From the NCBI GenBank assembly GCA_022592445.1, contig JABYQR010000074.1:84778-148777 (forward strand): DNA of 64,000 nt, given 5' to 3'. This document shows positions 11,105-23,210 of this stretch, piece by piece. The stretch comes from Cytidiella melzeri. Taxonomy: Eukaryota > Basidiomycota > Agaricomycetes > Polyporales > Irpicaceae. Within the stretch, counting starts at the first letter, position 1; every line of letters begins with the position of its first letter. The position numbers were made by a program, and so were the translations under genes. Below the pieces are notes generated by a model. It saw nothing but the letters and a program-made list of their open reading frames with translations. It was not told the origin of the DNA and did no database searches.

Positions 11105-13503
11105 CTACAACTGAGAGGAGATAGCACAAGAGCATAATTTTTGCATATCCCGAAGTGCTGAAGCCACAGTGTGCTTGAACTCCTTAGTTGATGTATGCGG
11201 ACATGAGTGTTTGGACTCAATTCCAAACTTGATCATATCCGGCCCCACTAGATCTATAAAACAATCAGCACACACATCCACGAGTGAGGAAGATGCTGTA
11301 CGTACAGTTAATTCCGTAGCCATCGTGCTCGGGTGAGCCAAAACCTGTTCCCCTGAAGCTAGGTCCAGCGCTGAGACCACTTGTACTCAGCTTCCAGGTC
11401 TGACTACGAGCGTATAGCTCGTCCTGGAAGATTTCATGAGTCTCTCCGGGCTGCAGCATGCACCGCAGCCCTAGAAGATGTCGATCGATACCTCGTCCTG
11501 TAGCGGCAGCTCGGGTGAAGTGCGAATGCGCCGCGACGGCAGCTTGTAGCAACTTGTATCGAGTGAGAGCCTAGCAAGCATACCACATAAGTGCCGACGA
11601 TCATCGCAGTTTGCATAACTTCGAAAGCTACGCACCAATGTACTAGGATCATCCATCGCGAGGACCCACGCACGGCTTTCCGAACTGAAAGTTCGAATTG
11701 TCTCGGTTCGACCTTTATGGAAGAGACGAGTTAACGCAGTTTCGTATGTCGCAGTGAAACAGCCTTGCGTCCTGTACCACGCCAACTGCAGGCACATCTG
11801 TACATAACCATCGGGCGATAGCTTAGCTTTTGTTGCTCAGTCAAACTCCCATATCCGATGGCGAAACGGGACTCACCTTCCGCTTGCACCCACTCGGCCC
11901 CATAGTCGTTGAACCACAAGACACTGTCATCAGAGTCCTCCGCTATCGCTCGGGCTCGCGCTTCGGCAGCGACGCACTCGTCGCGTATGTGATCGTCAAC
12001 CACCCAGTCGAGACGTCTCCACCCAGCATTATACGTCGCGCCAGTCTGAGCTCCGCTGCTAAGAGTATCGAACTCCGCATGATCAATCCCTTCCACTATC
12101 GCGTATTCGGCCATTATACTCGGTGCAAGCGCATCGACGATCGAATGTTCGCCCATGGCGCCCGCTCTCGTATTTGACTCGACAATGAATGTGAAGGGCT
12201 TGTCGTACCACCGGTTTCGTCCAGGGTGCGTTGGATGAGACGAGCGAATGTTGTGTAGATGCGCATCTACCTCTTCCTGACTATTCAGACGGATAGAAGA
12301 ATCTGAATTTCCTGACAGCGAAGATAGGTGGTATGTATAATGGTCGAGACTGAGAGCAATCAAGGAGTTATTGATTGCCTCGAGTGTTGCGCGATTGCAC
12401 GTTGAGAGGGATAACAGATGCTGTTGATTCTGTGTCCCATACAGATAAGAGCTTCATGCGAAATAGCTAGATGTTGACGACTCACCTCTGCCCAGCGGTC
12501 CCTGCAGTCTGTAGTGAGAACCGAAATTGGGACAGCAGCTTCTCCAATGGATATTCGATGGCTGACGTCCAAGACTACGGCGTTCAGTCGCTTCTCTAGT
12601 TCACGCGGCACGATGGGGTTGTGACCAGAGTCAATGACCTCGACGGCGTAGAACCAGTCTCGTGCAGAAACCAGAAGTGACCGAGCAAAGGGGCTATCGC
12701 TCGGAGGAAGCGAGGAGAATGTATCGCATCCTGATCGAGGTAAGCGAGATATATTGAATAAGCGGTTGATGGAAGTTTGAAGCCAGATTCCTAGGAGCGA
12801 AACAGGTCAGTAGAGTTTGCAGTAGCCATCGGTTGTCCAATACCAGTTTTAGTAGTCTCTGGATAAACTTGCTGTCTGTACATCAATGAGTATGGAGAAA
12901 GCAATGAATGTCAGAATACCGACCTTTGTAGCCGCTCTCTGAAATCTAGTAGACGGTGGACCAGCCAGGTTGCCCTACGAATCTGCCATGAAGTTATGCC
13001 CGTGTTCCCAATGGAATTCTCTTCTTTGCCCGAGAGAACGGCCGCGGGAACAGTAGGGTCGTTCATAAAGGTTAGCCACCAGTTCGAGTTCACCAGCAGT
13101 GGTGCACGCCATTCGTGATAAACCTTCTTGAGCCATATGTTATCGTCAAGCCAGTTGTTGGGTGAAGCCTTGTCCAGGGCTGAGATGTTTCTAGGCATGG
13201 CTGAAGACGAGATAGGATGGTGATCAATGTACCTTGCAGTCGGCTCTGGCAGATACTACCAAGCCCCTTCTCGAAATCCTCTGCCCACTGCGTCCGCAGC
13301 GCCACTGCACCCTTGGCGTTTGGCCCGCCTTTCGCTTCATCTTCCTGAAGAAAGGGATGCAGAGACTTTATGTACCGCTGCAAGGTTCGTTTCAGTTCTG
13401 GCACTGGCAAACGAGGAAGGCGAGCCTGTGAGGGTGAGGTGGCATGAGTTTGTGATAGAGACGAGAATGGTTTCATAGATAGGCTGCGCAGCACTGTATG
13501 CAT
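11105..13503 (-). CDS. Choline/carnitine O-acyltransferase
   Basis: A multi-exon gene read from ATG 13503. Family landmarks in order: LPRLPVPELKRTLQRY (entry motif); NNWLDDNIWLKKVYHEWR; NRWYDKPFTFIVE; GEHSIVDALAP, whose His aligns with the catalytic base; LSPDGYVQMCLQLAWYRTQG; TYETALTRLFHKGRTETIR (carnitine/CoA contacts); SRAWVLAM; and WKLSTSGLS with GFGSPEHDGYGINY near the end. The enzyme transfers acyl groups between CoA and carnitine; the short-chain acetyl form moves acetyl units between peroxisome, mitochondrion and cytosol. The N-terminus is basic and Ser-rich, as in a mitochondrial presequence, and the chain ends SSQL, a weak relative of a peroxisomal signal. The last intron lies at about 11,249-11,309. 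Convergent with helicase copy 2, with 99 bp between stops. Confidence 0.85.
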
Positions 13504-13724
13504 GGAAATCTGGCAACGAACTTTCACAGGTCGTCGTCTGGCCACGACGCCATAGTCACTCAGAAAACAGGCTTGTAGAACAGCTCGTCGCGATCACATG
13601 ATAAGCACGTGGAAGCGACGCGTTCACAGCAACTCTCGGCTGCGAACTCAACTTTACTCGAGATTCTCACCTGAACTTGAAGCTAGGATGCGCTTGTGAT
13701 AATCTCGCGAATCGTGGACCAGTA
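13504..13724. promoter_or_regulatory. Shared divergent promoter region
   Basis: Only 221 bp separate the start codons of the acyltransferase (minus) and BUB1 (plus), so both promoters must lie here or overlap the genes. No individual element could be assigned. Confidence 0.5.
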
Positions 13725-16700
13725 ATGTCTGAAGCTGAACTCGCTCTCCTAGACAAGGAACGCCAAGCACGTCGCGCCAGGCTGAACATCGCACTGGAAG
13801 CAGAAGAGGACCCTCTCGCGTTTTATGAAGAGCTCATAAATTGGACCTTAGCCAACTACCCTCCGAAATCTATACCGCATTCCGGACTCGTCGAGCTCCT
13901 CGAGGAGGCTGGGAGGCAGTTCAAAGGTGATCAAATGTACCAAGGCGATAAACGGTATCTGAAGATCTGGTTAACATACGCCCAGTATGTCGACTGCGAA
14001 CAGGAGGAACCACCAGCGCAGATATACAAATACCTACTTCAGAATGACATAGGCACTATGTCTGCTCAGCTGTATGAGGATTATGCTGCTTCGCTAGAGA
14101 GATTTGACAGGTGAGTTATGGCTCTCGGATATTGCAGCTGCTTTGCTTTACGGTTGCTAGACGGCAGGATGCAGATATGGTGTATCGACACGGCATACAG
14201 AAGCGTGCACGGCCTATTGAACGTTTGAAAAAACGCTATGCAGAGTTTCGGTCGCGTTCCTCCAACCCCAAGTCGCTATCTACTCCCTCCTCTTGTCCAG
14301 TTCCCTCATCGTCTTGGAAAGATGCGCCAACAGCCGTGCAAATTCTAAGACAACACCCTTTCAACAACTACCCTCACGTAACCAAGAAAGTAACCTCGGT
14401 TAACACACCTACAATCACTACCTCAACCTTAGCAGCACCCACCTCCGTCGCGACCGACGCCGTGGCATCTTCGTTCCAAAAGCATGGGCATGATCGCTAT
14501 GCAGTGATGCTCATGCCCTCTTCCGGTACCAATAGGCGACCAGAGAAACTCTGTTTCCATCTCTCTATGTTGTTTACCGAAGATGGAACAGAATACAGTG
14601 TACATGAAGTGCGTGCGAGGTCCATGGGACTTCTGGGCAAGAAATGGCCTCCGCCATCCAATGCTTCAACCGCCTCCTCAGCTGACCAATATCGTGGTAC
14701 CGGTCAACGTGCGGCGGCGTCCTCGAAGAAAGTCTACTACGAACCCACAGTGACTATTGCTACAAAAGAGGCACTGGCAGATGTCTTCGGAATGTATAAC
14801 TCACCCGAGAAAACCTTGCGATTTGGAGCACCTGCGGGCAGCAAACACGCCCCTGTACGTAAAGTAGAACCGATGGTATCATTGAAGGCTGTCACACCTG
14901 GAAAGCCCGATAGAAGCTCAGGAGATGCGAAAACACCAGGTGCGTGATTTCGCAGTTACGCAGGACATCATTGACCCACAATAATCCAGGATCTGCTCGA
15001 GTACATACAGACGGGGCCAGGACAGTCGGCGAAAAAGTTCTTGGTGAGCTGGTAGTCAACCCAATGCTCCTATAAACCTAATACTCGTCAGGGGGCTTCC
15101 AACCATTTGTTGACGAGGATGAGGTCACTGGGAAAGAGACGAGTGTGCTGCATACTTCAACACAGGTATGAGATACTCCTTTCGCTCCTGCCATCATCAC
15201 TCAAAGGTCCACAGTCTCAGATATTCCATGATGCGCCGAAAACTCTATCAAACGAGAATGCGCTGAATACGTCACGTAACCGCCGTGGGCTCTCTACAAA
15301 GGACCCTCTTGCTCCTGCCGTTAAGAACGTGACGTCGGTAGCGAGTAACATCATGGATAGCCCTAAGGATAGCCTTCAGTTAAGAGAAAAGGAGCCAAAC
15401 ATTTCCTTGCCTGTGTTCACGCCAGTGGCATCGAAGGAGAGCAGACCTTCAGCGCGCTCTCAAAACGGTGGTCTCCCCGGTAGAGCCTCTCCGGTGACTA
15501 CGGCCAAGTTTACACCATTCCTCGACTCAGATGCCCAGCAATCAAAGCCCGCGGTTCAGTTCTCGAATATATTCTCCCTTCCGCCCAAGAACGAGAACGT
15601 GTTGACGGCCGCCCAGCCTTTGGCCCAGAAGCCTTTGTTCACTCCTTTCGTTGACAATAAGTCATCTGCCCCTCTAGCACGCCCTGTTCTCGGGGAACGT
15701 TCACGTTCCATCACACCGCTTCAGGCACATTCTACGCCTTCGACATCTACAGATGAGGATGGAGACCAAATTTTTGCAGGGGTGGCACATGTACAAGACC
15801 AAGATTACTATGATGAGTGTGAGTCAACGGACGAATCTGCCTTCGACGAACCTCCTCCGCAACTGGAAACGCATACCCCGGTGCACTCGGACATGGGGGA
15901 GGAAGATGACTTTGAAGACGAAGACGAGATGGATGAATATCCGCCGCCCATGGGTGGTCGGTTGGGCAAATTCAACGTCATGACGCCCATCACCGAACGA
16001 ACCTTCGAATACACTCACACCACTGCGACGAGTGCTCGCGCCACTCCTAGCGATCCACACGGTAGCCGAGTATTTACCCATGACCACATCGTCGCGAAGG
16101 AAAGCGCAGAGCAGCTGGCAGCGGAACTGGCGAACGATGATGGTTTTAGCGACATCGCGGAGGAAGACCTCGGGCAGGTGGAGGAACGGACAGGTACTCT
16201 TAGTCTATCAGACGCACTGGCAGCAGCATCTTCGTTCAAACCGCCAAATCCATGCAATCCCTTCGAAGCACCGATCGCGTCCTCGCTCCTCTCGTTCATT
16301 CCTCCAGATCTAGGATTCCAAGATTTGCGAGCTCAGGAATCAAATCAGCTTGACGGACTCCAGAAGTTCTCGAGAAAAAAAGCCAGGCGCGGCAGCGGAA
16401 ACACCTCCAGAGACTCCATGCAGGGCAGCGTAGCCGTGTTCTTGAACGGTCGTCAATACGATGTCGTGGATAAACTAGGGGAAGGAGGGTTTGGCGCGGT
16501 CTTCGAAGCTATTGACGTGATCGCTGCTAACGCAAAACTCGGAGAGCTAGACGAAGAGGACGGCTATGACCTCGTCGACGAGGACGAGATTCCGAAAGTC
16601 GCGCTAAAGGTAGTCAAGCCTCGAAATCTCTGGGAATTTCATGTCTTACGTCGACTCCACCTCAACCTGCCTCCCCGATTAAAGTGTTCCGTCATCGTCC

Positions 16701-17503
16701 CAGAGGCCCTTTACGCCTACCGTGACGAGAGTTTCCTCGTTCTCGAGCTTCTCAAACAAGGCACCCTGCTCGACGTGGTAAACAATGCGCCAGCTGGCGG
16801 CGTCACACAGCAGGGCGCATGCCTCGACGAATTGCTCGTCGTCTTCTTCACCATAGAGCTTTTACGACTGCTGGAAGGGATGCACAAGGCTGGATTCATC
16901 CATGGAGACATGAAGATTGACAATTGCCTGCTCCGCCTCGAAGAGGTGCCGGGTGGGGCCTCTGCCTGGACGGGCGTATATCAGCCTTCAGGTGAAGGTG
17001 GCTGGGGCTGCAAAGGCATCAAGATGATTGACTTTGGTCGGACCATCGACACAAACATGTTCCCTCACGGTCAGCGCTTCACGGGTGACTGGGATCCCGA
17101 CCCGAGGGATTGCTTGGAGATGCGTGAAGGGAGACCCTGGACGTATCAAACGGACTATTTTGGTCTCGCCGGGATCATCTACTGCATGCTCTACGGCAAG
17201 TACATCGAGTCATCCTCAATCACCGCCATACCCAACAACACCGATGAACCGACTCGATACAAGCTGTCCGCACCGTTCAAACGCTATTGGCAAGGCGATC
17301 TGTGGACGCGGCTCTTTGACATGCTGCTCAACTCTGCTCTCGTTCACCCCGATGGAAAGCTTCCGCTGTGCGAAGAAATTGGACAAATACGCGAGGAAAT
17401 GGAGAGTTGGCTGCAAGCCAACAGTAACCGAGGTAGCAACAGCTTGAAAGGTCTCTTGAAGAAAGTGGACCTCATGACGATTGGTGGCAAAGACGGACGA
17501 TAG
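13725..17503 (+). CDS. BUB1: BUB1 spindle checkpoint kinase
   Basis: The ATG at 13725 opens MSEAELALLDKE. The first 200 residues form the Mad3/Bub1 TPR domain: DPLAFYEELINWTLANYPP, YLKIWLTYAQYV, then, across an intron at 14112-14170, MVYRHGIQKRARPIERLKKRY. A long disordered middle follows, with three F-x-P-F-x-D motifs (about 15094, 15509 and 15637) and an acidic patch near 15,900. The C-terminal kinase has a glycine loop LGEGGFGAVFEA (about 16480), VALKVVK (Lys), catalytic HGDMKIDN (about 16891), MIDFGRTID (about 17026) and DYFGLAGIIYCMLYG. Bub1 binds the kinetochore protein Knl1 and phosphorylates histone H2A to hold shugoshin. All kinase residues appear present. At least four introns lie between 14112 and 15205. 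No KEN box is visible. Confidence 0.92.
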
Positions 17504-17878
17504 ATCCGCGTATTACTCTATTCACATTCATTCGTTCATCCGTTCTCTTGCTTTCGCTTTCGCCTTGATACGCATCATATGAAGCAGATTCACTCATTAT
17601 ACCGCTGTACATACACCTTATGCCTGCATTGACAGCACCCCGTTGATCGTGGTTCCATCATAACTAACAACACAACAATGACAGAAGCGCAAGAAATGCA
17701 ATCGACAACAACATGGCAGAACCAAGACAACACAATGGATGGTTAGGCTACAAACAAACAATACGGACTCGGCTCATCCCCCACGCCGCGCTTTCCCTTT
17801 CCCTCGATACCGAGACATCTGAATAGGGCGTGAGCGCAACCAGCCTGGTGGACCGCGTGCAGTTTGTGAAATGGTCGT
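17504..17878. other. Intergenic, convergent 3' ends
   Basis: A 375-bp gap between the convergent BUB1 and ataxin-2 genes. It holds their 3' untranslated regions; nothing else is recognised. Confidence 0.6.
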
Positions 17879-20800
17879 TCATGCGTGTCCGCCTTGCATC
17901 TGCACGGGAGGCGCCGGCTGACCGTCGTATTGCATAGGTGGCCCACCTGGAGTACCAGGAGGCGGCATCATCATAGGGTAAGGGACAGCATGTTGGACTA
18001 GATAACGAAATGACATCAGTTTATGGATCCAGCCTAGACAAAGATGCACTCACGTTGGGGACTTTGGTGGTAGTAAGGGTGCGCGTGCGAGGGAATAGGA
18101 GTCGGAGGCATTGACGGCCTCGGACCTGTGCCGTTCGGAGGGGGAGGATAGGCACCAGGAGGAGGCATGTAAGCTTGAGGAGCTGAGTCTCAAATCAGGC
18201 TTTGTGCAAACTAAGGTATATATCGGAAGAGCTTACGAGGCATCTGGCCCATGGGAGCACCAGGGTACATCGCTGCATACGGTCGTTTTCATTGAGCAAA
18301 ATTCCAAAGTCAAAGACAAAACTCACCGTTCGGAGGAGGCATGTAAGGATAGGGAATATGAGACATGAAAGGCGGCATATGACCAGGAGGAGGAGCCATT
18401 CCAGACATCATAGGTTGCATGGGATACTATGAAAAGCAGTGAATAAAGCAAAGCTCACGATGAATTGCCGAACTGACCTGGCCAGGATACCCATATGGCG
18501 GATATGCGTAGACGTATCCAGCCCGAGCAGCGGCTTGGGCTGCCTGTGCAGCAGGATCAGAGTTTTCTTCGTATGTCTGAGGAGGGAGTGGTGCAGGAGG
18601 ACCGGGAGGCGGCAGATGCGGAGACTGTTGCTGAGGCTGCGCTGGGGGCGATGGGAAGAGCTGCATGTACCGTTTACCACTGTATGGCCAGTTTGCAGCT
18701 ATGCAACTCATTCAGTGACACACAGCATGCAAAAGAACTGAAGTATACCCACAAACTTGTGAGGCTTCTGCAACCTTGTGGTACTTGAAGGGATTGAAGT
18801 CATCCTTGATGTGCAGCGGTGGACCCTTTTTCGGCGTGCGGGTACCAAAGAATGGATTGGGGGGGCCAGTAGGTGTGGGACTTGACTCGGCAGCCTTGGG
18901 CTTGGGTGAAGCGTTTGATGTCGAGGCTGTGCCGTTACTACCACTGGACGTACTTGATGGCATCGAGTTCTAGGAACCACAAGGTTGAGTAATATACAGA
19001 TCACATGCATATGACGGATGCTTTACCTTGTTGATAGGCTTGAAAGATGACGCGTTAACATTCAAACGATTACCGCCGGGTGAAAGAGGAGTGTTGGGAC
19101 CGGCACCGTTCTGATTCACAGCGGAAGACGTGCGAATCGGAGGCGGAGGAGTAGCAGCGCCAGGACCAGCAGTGCTACCACTGACAGGAGTGGGACTGGT
19201 GCGCTTTCCTTTGAACGCAGGAATGGACTGGATGAACATGCTGATCCTCTTCCCATCTTTGGTAGTACCGGATGTAGTCGACGGCGTTTTTGCCAGTGCA
19301 GCGGGCTTACTACCGGTAGCCCCAGGCTGTGGCGAACCGTTGACGGGAAGCTTCGCTGTTGACGGAGCAGCAGCAATGCGTGATGAAGTAGCCGAAGGAT
19401 TCAGAGTAGGAGTACTGGTAGTGAGCGCCTGAGTGCTGATTGAGCGAGCTTGCGCTGATTCGGCATCCTTTGTCGACTTGTCCCTGATCTGCTTTTGCTT
19501 TTCCTCGTCCTTCGCAAGAATCGTGACGAGATCCTCGGGCATAGGCTTGTTGAGCTGTACGACGGGGACAGTGGGACGGCGCAGAACAAGGCACGTCAGA
19601 CATACTACACAAAAATATCTAATTGACTGCATACCTTGAATGACAGACTGAAATTGACGAGGTCCGCCATTCGTTTGTCCATTTCGTGCTTCATCAGAGC
19701 CTGCTTCTTCTTCATCAAGCGGTCTTTTTCGTTCGTTACGAAGCTCCGGAACGCAGGCAGAGCATCAGCAGAAGACTACACCAAGGAAACACGATAAATG
19801 AGATTGGCAAATGTGAGTGTTCGAGTGAACGTACCACATTCGCTGCCGGACCTCCCGGGGCAGGGGACGCAGGTTTCGGTACCTCTTTCGCAGCAGCCCC
19901 ATCAGGGCCATTGACCTGTACTTTGGGAATTTCAGGCTTCGTCGGGGTCGCGGGAGCCTCGACGGGAGTACTACCAGGCTTGCGAGCACCGGGAGGCACA
20001 TAAGCATTAGCACTCCTGACGACGGCACCATATCTGCAACATGTCAGCATATACCGTCAAATAAGCACCATTGATGTACACACTTGTCCTCTTCGTTCAT
20101 GCCGCCATCTCCGACAAAGTCTTTAACTCGCTCTTCGGCGATATGCGAGTTGGTCGCCGTACCCTACATAACAAGGATGTTAATCCTTCAACGTATTGAG
20201 TAGCGGCAAGTCATAACTCACAGACATGATCTCGTTCGCGAGAGCCTGCGCTTTCTTCTCTTTCTCCTTGAAATCAGGGGCATTCCTATCGATCTTGGTC
20301 GTGTAGACCTCCTCATCAAAGCCCGCTTTCACGCCGAACAACTTTTCATTTGCTGCGAATTGATCCCACTGGTTACCGCCAGTGGATGCTCCTGCGCCGA
20401 ATGTAACATCGTCGCCGTGCGCAAATCCGCCACGACCAGAAGCGGTGGTATTCTCCGGGATATCATCTGCCCATGCCTGTAGCGGTTTCTCCCTGACTGC
20501 GCCCAGTTTGGAGCTGATATCAACATCGGTCTTGAACGCTTAAGACATGTCAGTTTGCTTTGCGTTTCGACATGAGAGACACCGATACTCACTGTCGCCA
20601 TTGGGCGCTTTCACGTCCGCCGGTCCCGACGACCACGTGTCGATGTTTGTCGCGGCGATGAAGAGGTGGTCCTTTAGGGGCTGTCCGGGACTTGAGATCT
20701 CCTTCACGTCCTTGAGAGTAACTCCTGTGGTATCGCCTTCGCCGTTGGTGGAAGCAATGACACCTTCGTAACGCTGAGCACTCTTGGTGGAGAGCGTGAT

Positions 20801-21316
20801 AGTAGTACCCTGGGTTAGGACCAATAGTCAGTAATCAACGATAACCGTGCAAAATATTGGGGAGCAGTGCAATGCCAAAAGAGTATACGCGATCTCAAAA
20901 GCAAAACGACCGGTAGCTCGCACAGAGATGAATTGCACGCTAATGACGAGCACACCACGCCACTGCTGAGGCGTACCAAGATGCAGAAAACAGGAGAAAC
21001 GCACCGTCAGTCCTGAAAGCTGCTGCAGCACACGATCAAGCGGGCGATCCGTACGGGGAGCTCCTCCCTGCTGTGCCAGCGGAGGAAACCCTCCTCCCTG
21101 TGGGCCGCCTGGCAAACGCGAATTCTGGGGACTAGGCGAGAACGTAGGCGACGGGCGATTTGAGGTCCAAGCCGATGGACGTCTACGGAAACAAGGAACA
21201 GAAATGACCGTATTAGAAAGCATACGCAGTATAGACGTGATATTTGAGACAGACCGAGCGGGGGGTTCAGCCATGCCCTTCCTGGGGGGCTTGGGCTGTC
21301 TTGCTGTAGCAGCCAT
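17879..21316 (-). CDS. PBP1: Ataxin-2/PBP1 RNA-binding protein
   Basis: A multi-exon gene from ATG 21316 (MAATARQPKPPRKGM) to the stop at 17879-17881. After a Pro-rich start comes the Sm-like domain (TTITLSTKSAQRYEGVIAS, then GVTLKDVKEI). The LsmAD region follows (GNQWDQFAANEKLFGVK, FDEEVYTTKIDR, and AEERVKDFVGDGGMNEEDKYG). A basic coiled stretch covers about 19,430-19,550. The motif LNVNASSFKP (about 19,050) is a PAM2 poly(A)-binding-protein contact. The C-terminus is Pro/Gln/Tyr/Met-rich. Family members bind RNA and poly(A)-binding protein and shape stress granules and mRNA polyadenylation. All family landmarks are in the expected order. Introns are numerous and the joins were not all resolved. 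Confidence 0.9.
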
Positions 21317-21808
21317 TATGTGAGATCCCACCGTTTGATTGAAAGAAAGAAAGGAAGTAAGACTGAGGGAAAAACAACCGAGAAGGTGATAGAGGCGTTA
21401 TAAGGAAGAGGTCACAAAGTTGTAAAGCAGCAGATAACTGTCCAACGGGCCTTGCGAGTATGGCGGCGTTGCGACTGTTGGTGATGTCTGCAAGGTTGAC
21501 GGCGTAAGGTACGGAAAGCACGGTGAAGTAAGCCTCTAGCCTGGCTAAAAGGGAAGAGGAAACAAGTCGACGACGACGAGAGTCGAAGGGGGAAAGACGA
21601 GAGTTTGAAGGAGTCTTGTTGACGATCCACTCACTGCTTGCTCGAATTTCTCGGCGGACGCATTCGCAGGGACCTCGGACACCCCTCTGCGACCCACCAC
21701 CAGCTCTCTCCCAACACACACCAGGCGGGTGGCACAGACACTACGTGCACTGCCAATGCCTCGTCTCCTTGACCAGTCACTGAATTTTGCTATAGCGTGC
21801 TCGCAAGA

Positions 21809-21981
21809 ATGAGAGCTTTCAACGCCGATATTACTGGGTTATGTCCGGGGTCTCAGCTCGTGTTGTTGCCTCGCGACGGAGTCCAGCGTTCGCATTTCCT
21901 TCTGCGCTGCACAGTACAACTCGGACGAGGTAAATACTTGCATCGTTTTATTGCATCTCACCGTCAGAGAAACACAGGCTG
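21809..21981 (+). pseudogene. Possible short exon, unrecognised
   Basis: An ATG near 21809 opens about 40 codons (MRAFNADITGLCPGSQLVLL, then RDGVQRSHFLLRCTV) that run to a plausible donor (GTAAAT after 21929) and an acceptor CACAG 49 bp later, after which the frame stops at once. It may be a broken gene, an untranslated exon or chance. No family was recognised. Confidence 0.2.
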
Positions 21982-22284
21982 ACTCTCTTCGAGGAACTGC
22001 GCATTTCAGTACACCAAGTAGCCATCTGTCTTCAGCCAGGACGATACAGACCAATCCGGCGGCAAAAGCCTGTCTGAGACCCTTCCAACCATCTCAATGA
22101 TGGAGCCTAGCTGTGCCTAGCAAAGTTTACAAACTGCTGTGAATCATGTCATGGATGCAGTGCAAGGTGATGAGACACCGGCTTCGTACAGTGAGCGGAT
22201 GTTGCCAATAGCTTGAACACGACTACTTCTGGCAAATTCCTAGTGCCAACATTGTGCAAGTCCTGCTCATAGTTTATCACTCTA

Positions 22285-22630
22285 GACTACGCCAAGGAGA
22301 TCGCCAGCACTGTGCGCGCATCGCGTAGAATCATCAGTGCTACGGCAGCCGCACCGCTCGTGGTGAATAGGAACACTCTCTCTGGCCTGACCTCTGCTAG
22401 TGAAGTGGAAAACTGGTCAATCGAGGCCATGTCCGACCTCGCATGCCAGCATTATGACGGTTTGTTTGGGGGCTGTATGTAGCATTTCCCAAATACATCT
22501 GCATTATTAATCCCCGTCAGACCACCAGGAACTTCCAACACTCCGCCCCAGCCGACAGCGCCGTCACGGCCCTTGGTGAAGTCCGTATGCGCCTTTTATC
22601 AGGCAAGCCAGATGATTCCTATGTTGGTGC
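22285..22630 (+). pseudogene. Possible gene remnant, unrecognised
   Basis: From 22285 about 65 codons read like protein (DYAKEIASTVRASRRIISAT, then LTSASEVENWSIEAMSDLAC). They run to a possible donor (GTATGT near 22477) and an acceptor CGTCAG about 46 bp downstream; the joined frame stays open for a further 20 or so codons. There is no start codon upstream before a stop, so a 5' exon would be needed. No family was recognised. Confidence 0.25.
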
Positions 22631-23210
22631 ATCGTGCCTCCTTGACCCGGTATTCCTAAACTCCATCGTCGCTGAATCTGCATACGTCCTTCCCTTGCCT
22701 TCAGGCTGTTCTTTACTACTAGTAGTACCATGATCATCGCGAATAGGATTGACACGCCGCCAGCCCTTGTGCGATTGAATCATCACCTTGCTCAGTCCCC
22801 TTAATAGTACACAGAATTCAGTTCGCGTGTCTTTTACCTGTCTTTGCGATCGTACTGGCTGGCGAGTCCACTTTACTCGTGCCAGTTGTCGTATATTAAC
22901 ATTCTTTGAGATGCCTTCTCATATGCTGCAGTTTGACGCGACAATAACGCACTAAAAGGTGACCGATTAACCTTATTACTTTCCCCCGTGGCGTGTGACG
23001 CCTGCATCTGTGCATTCCCGTGGAGGTCCCTCGGTCTACATGATCATAATTCTTGCTACATGTGAGTATTCAATTACACAAAATACTGGATACAAACTTC
23101 AACGTATTACTGCAAAACAACAAGATCAAGCCCTTCATTCCCTCCAAACATCTTCAAAGCTCGCAATACACACCTTCCAGCTCTTCCAGTCTAAACCCAC
23201 CGCTTGAAAA

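Larger units (their letters stand above)
21317..23210. other. 1.9-kb gap with two weak exon-like fragments
   Basis: This is the longest gene-poor stretch in the left half. Its right part is AT-rich (about 22,850-23,180). Two short stretches look faintly coding and are listed separately. No repeat, transposase or RNA gene was recognised. Confidence 0.5.
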
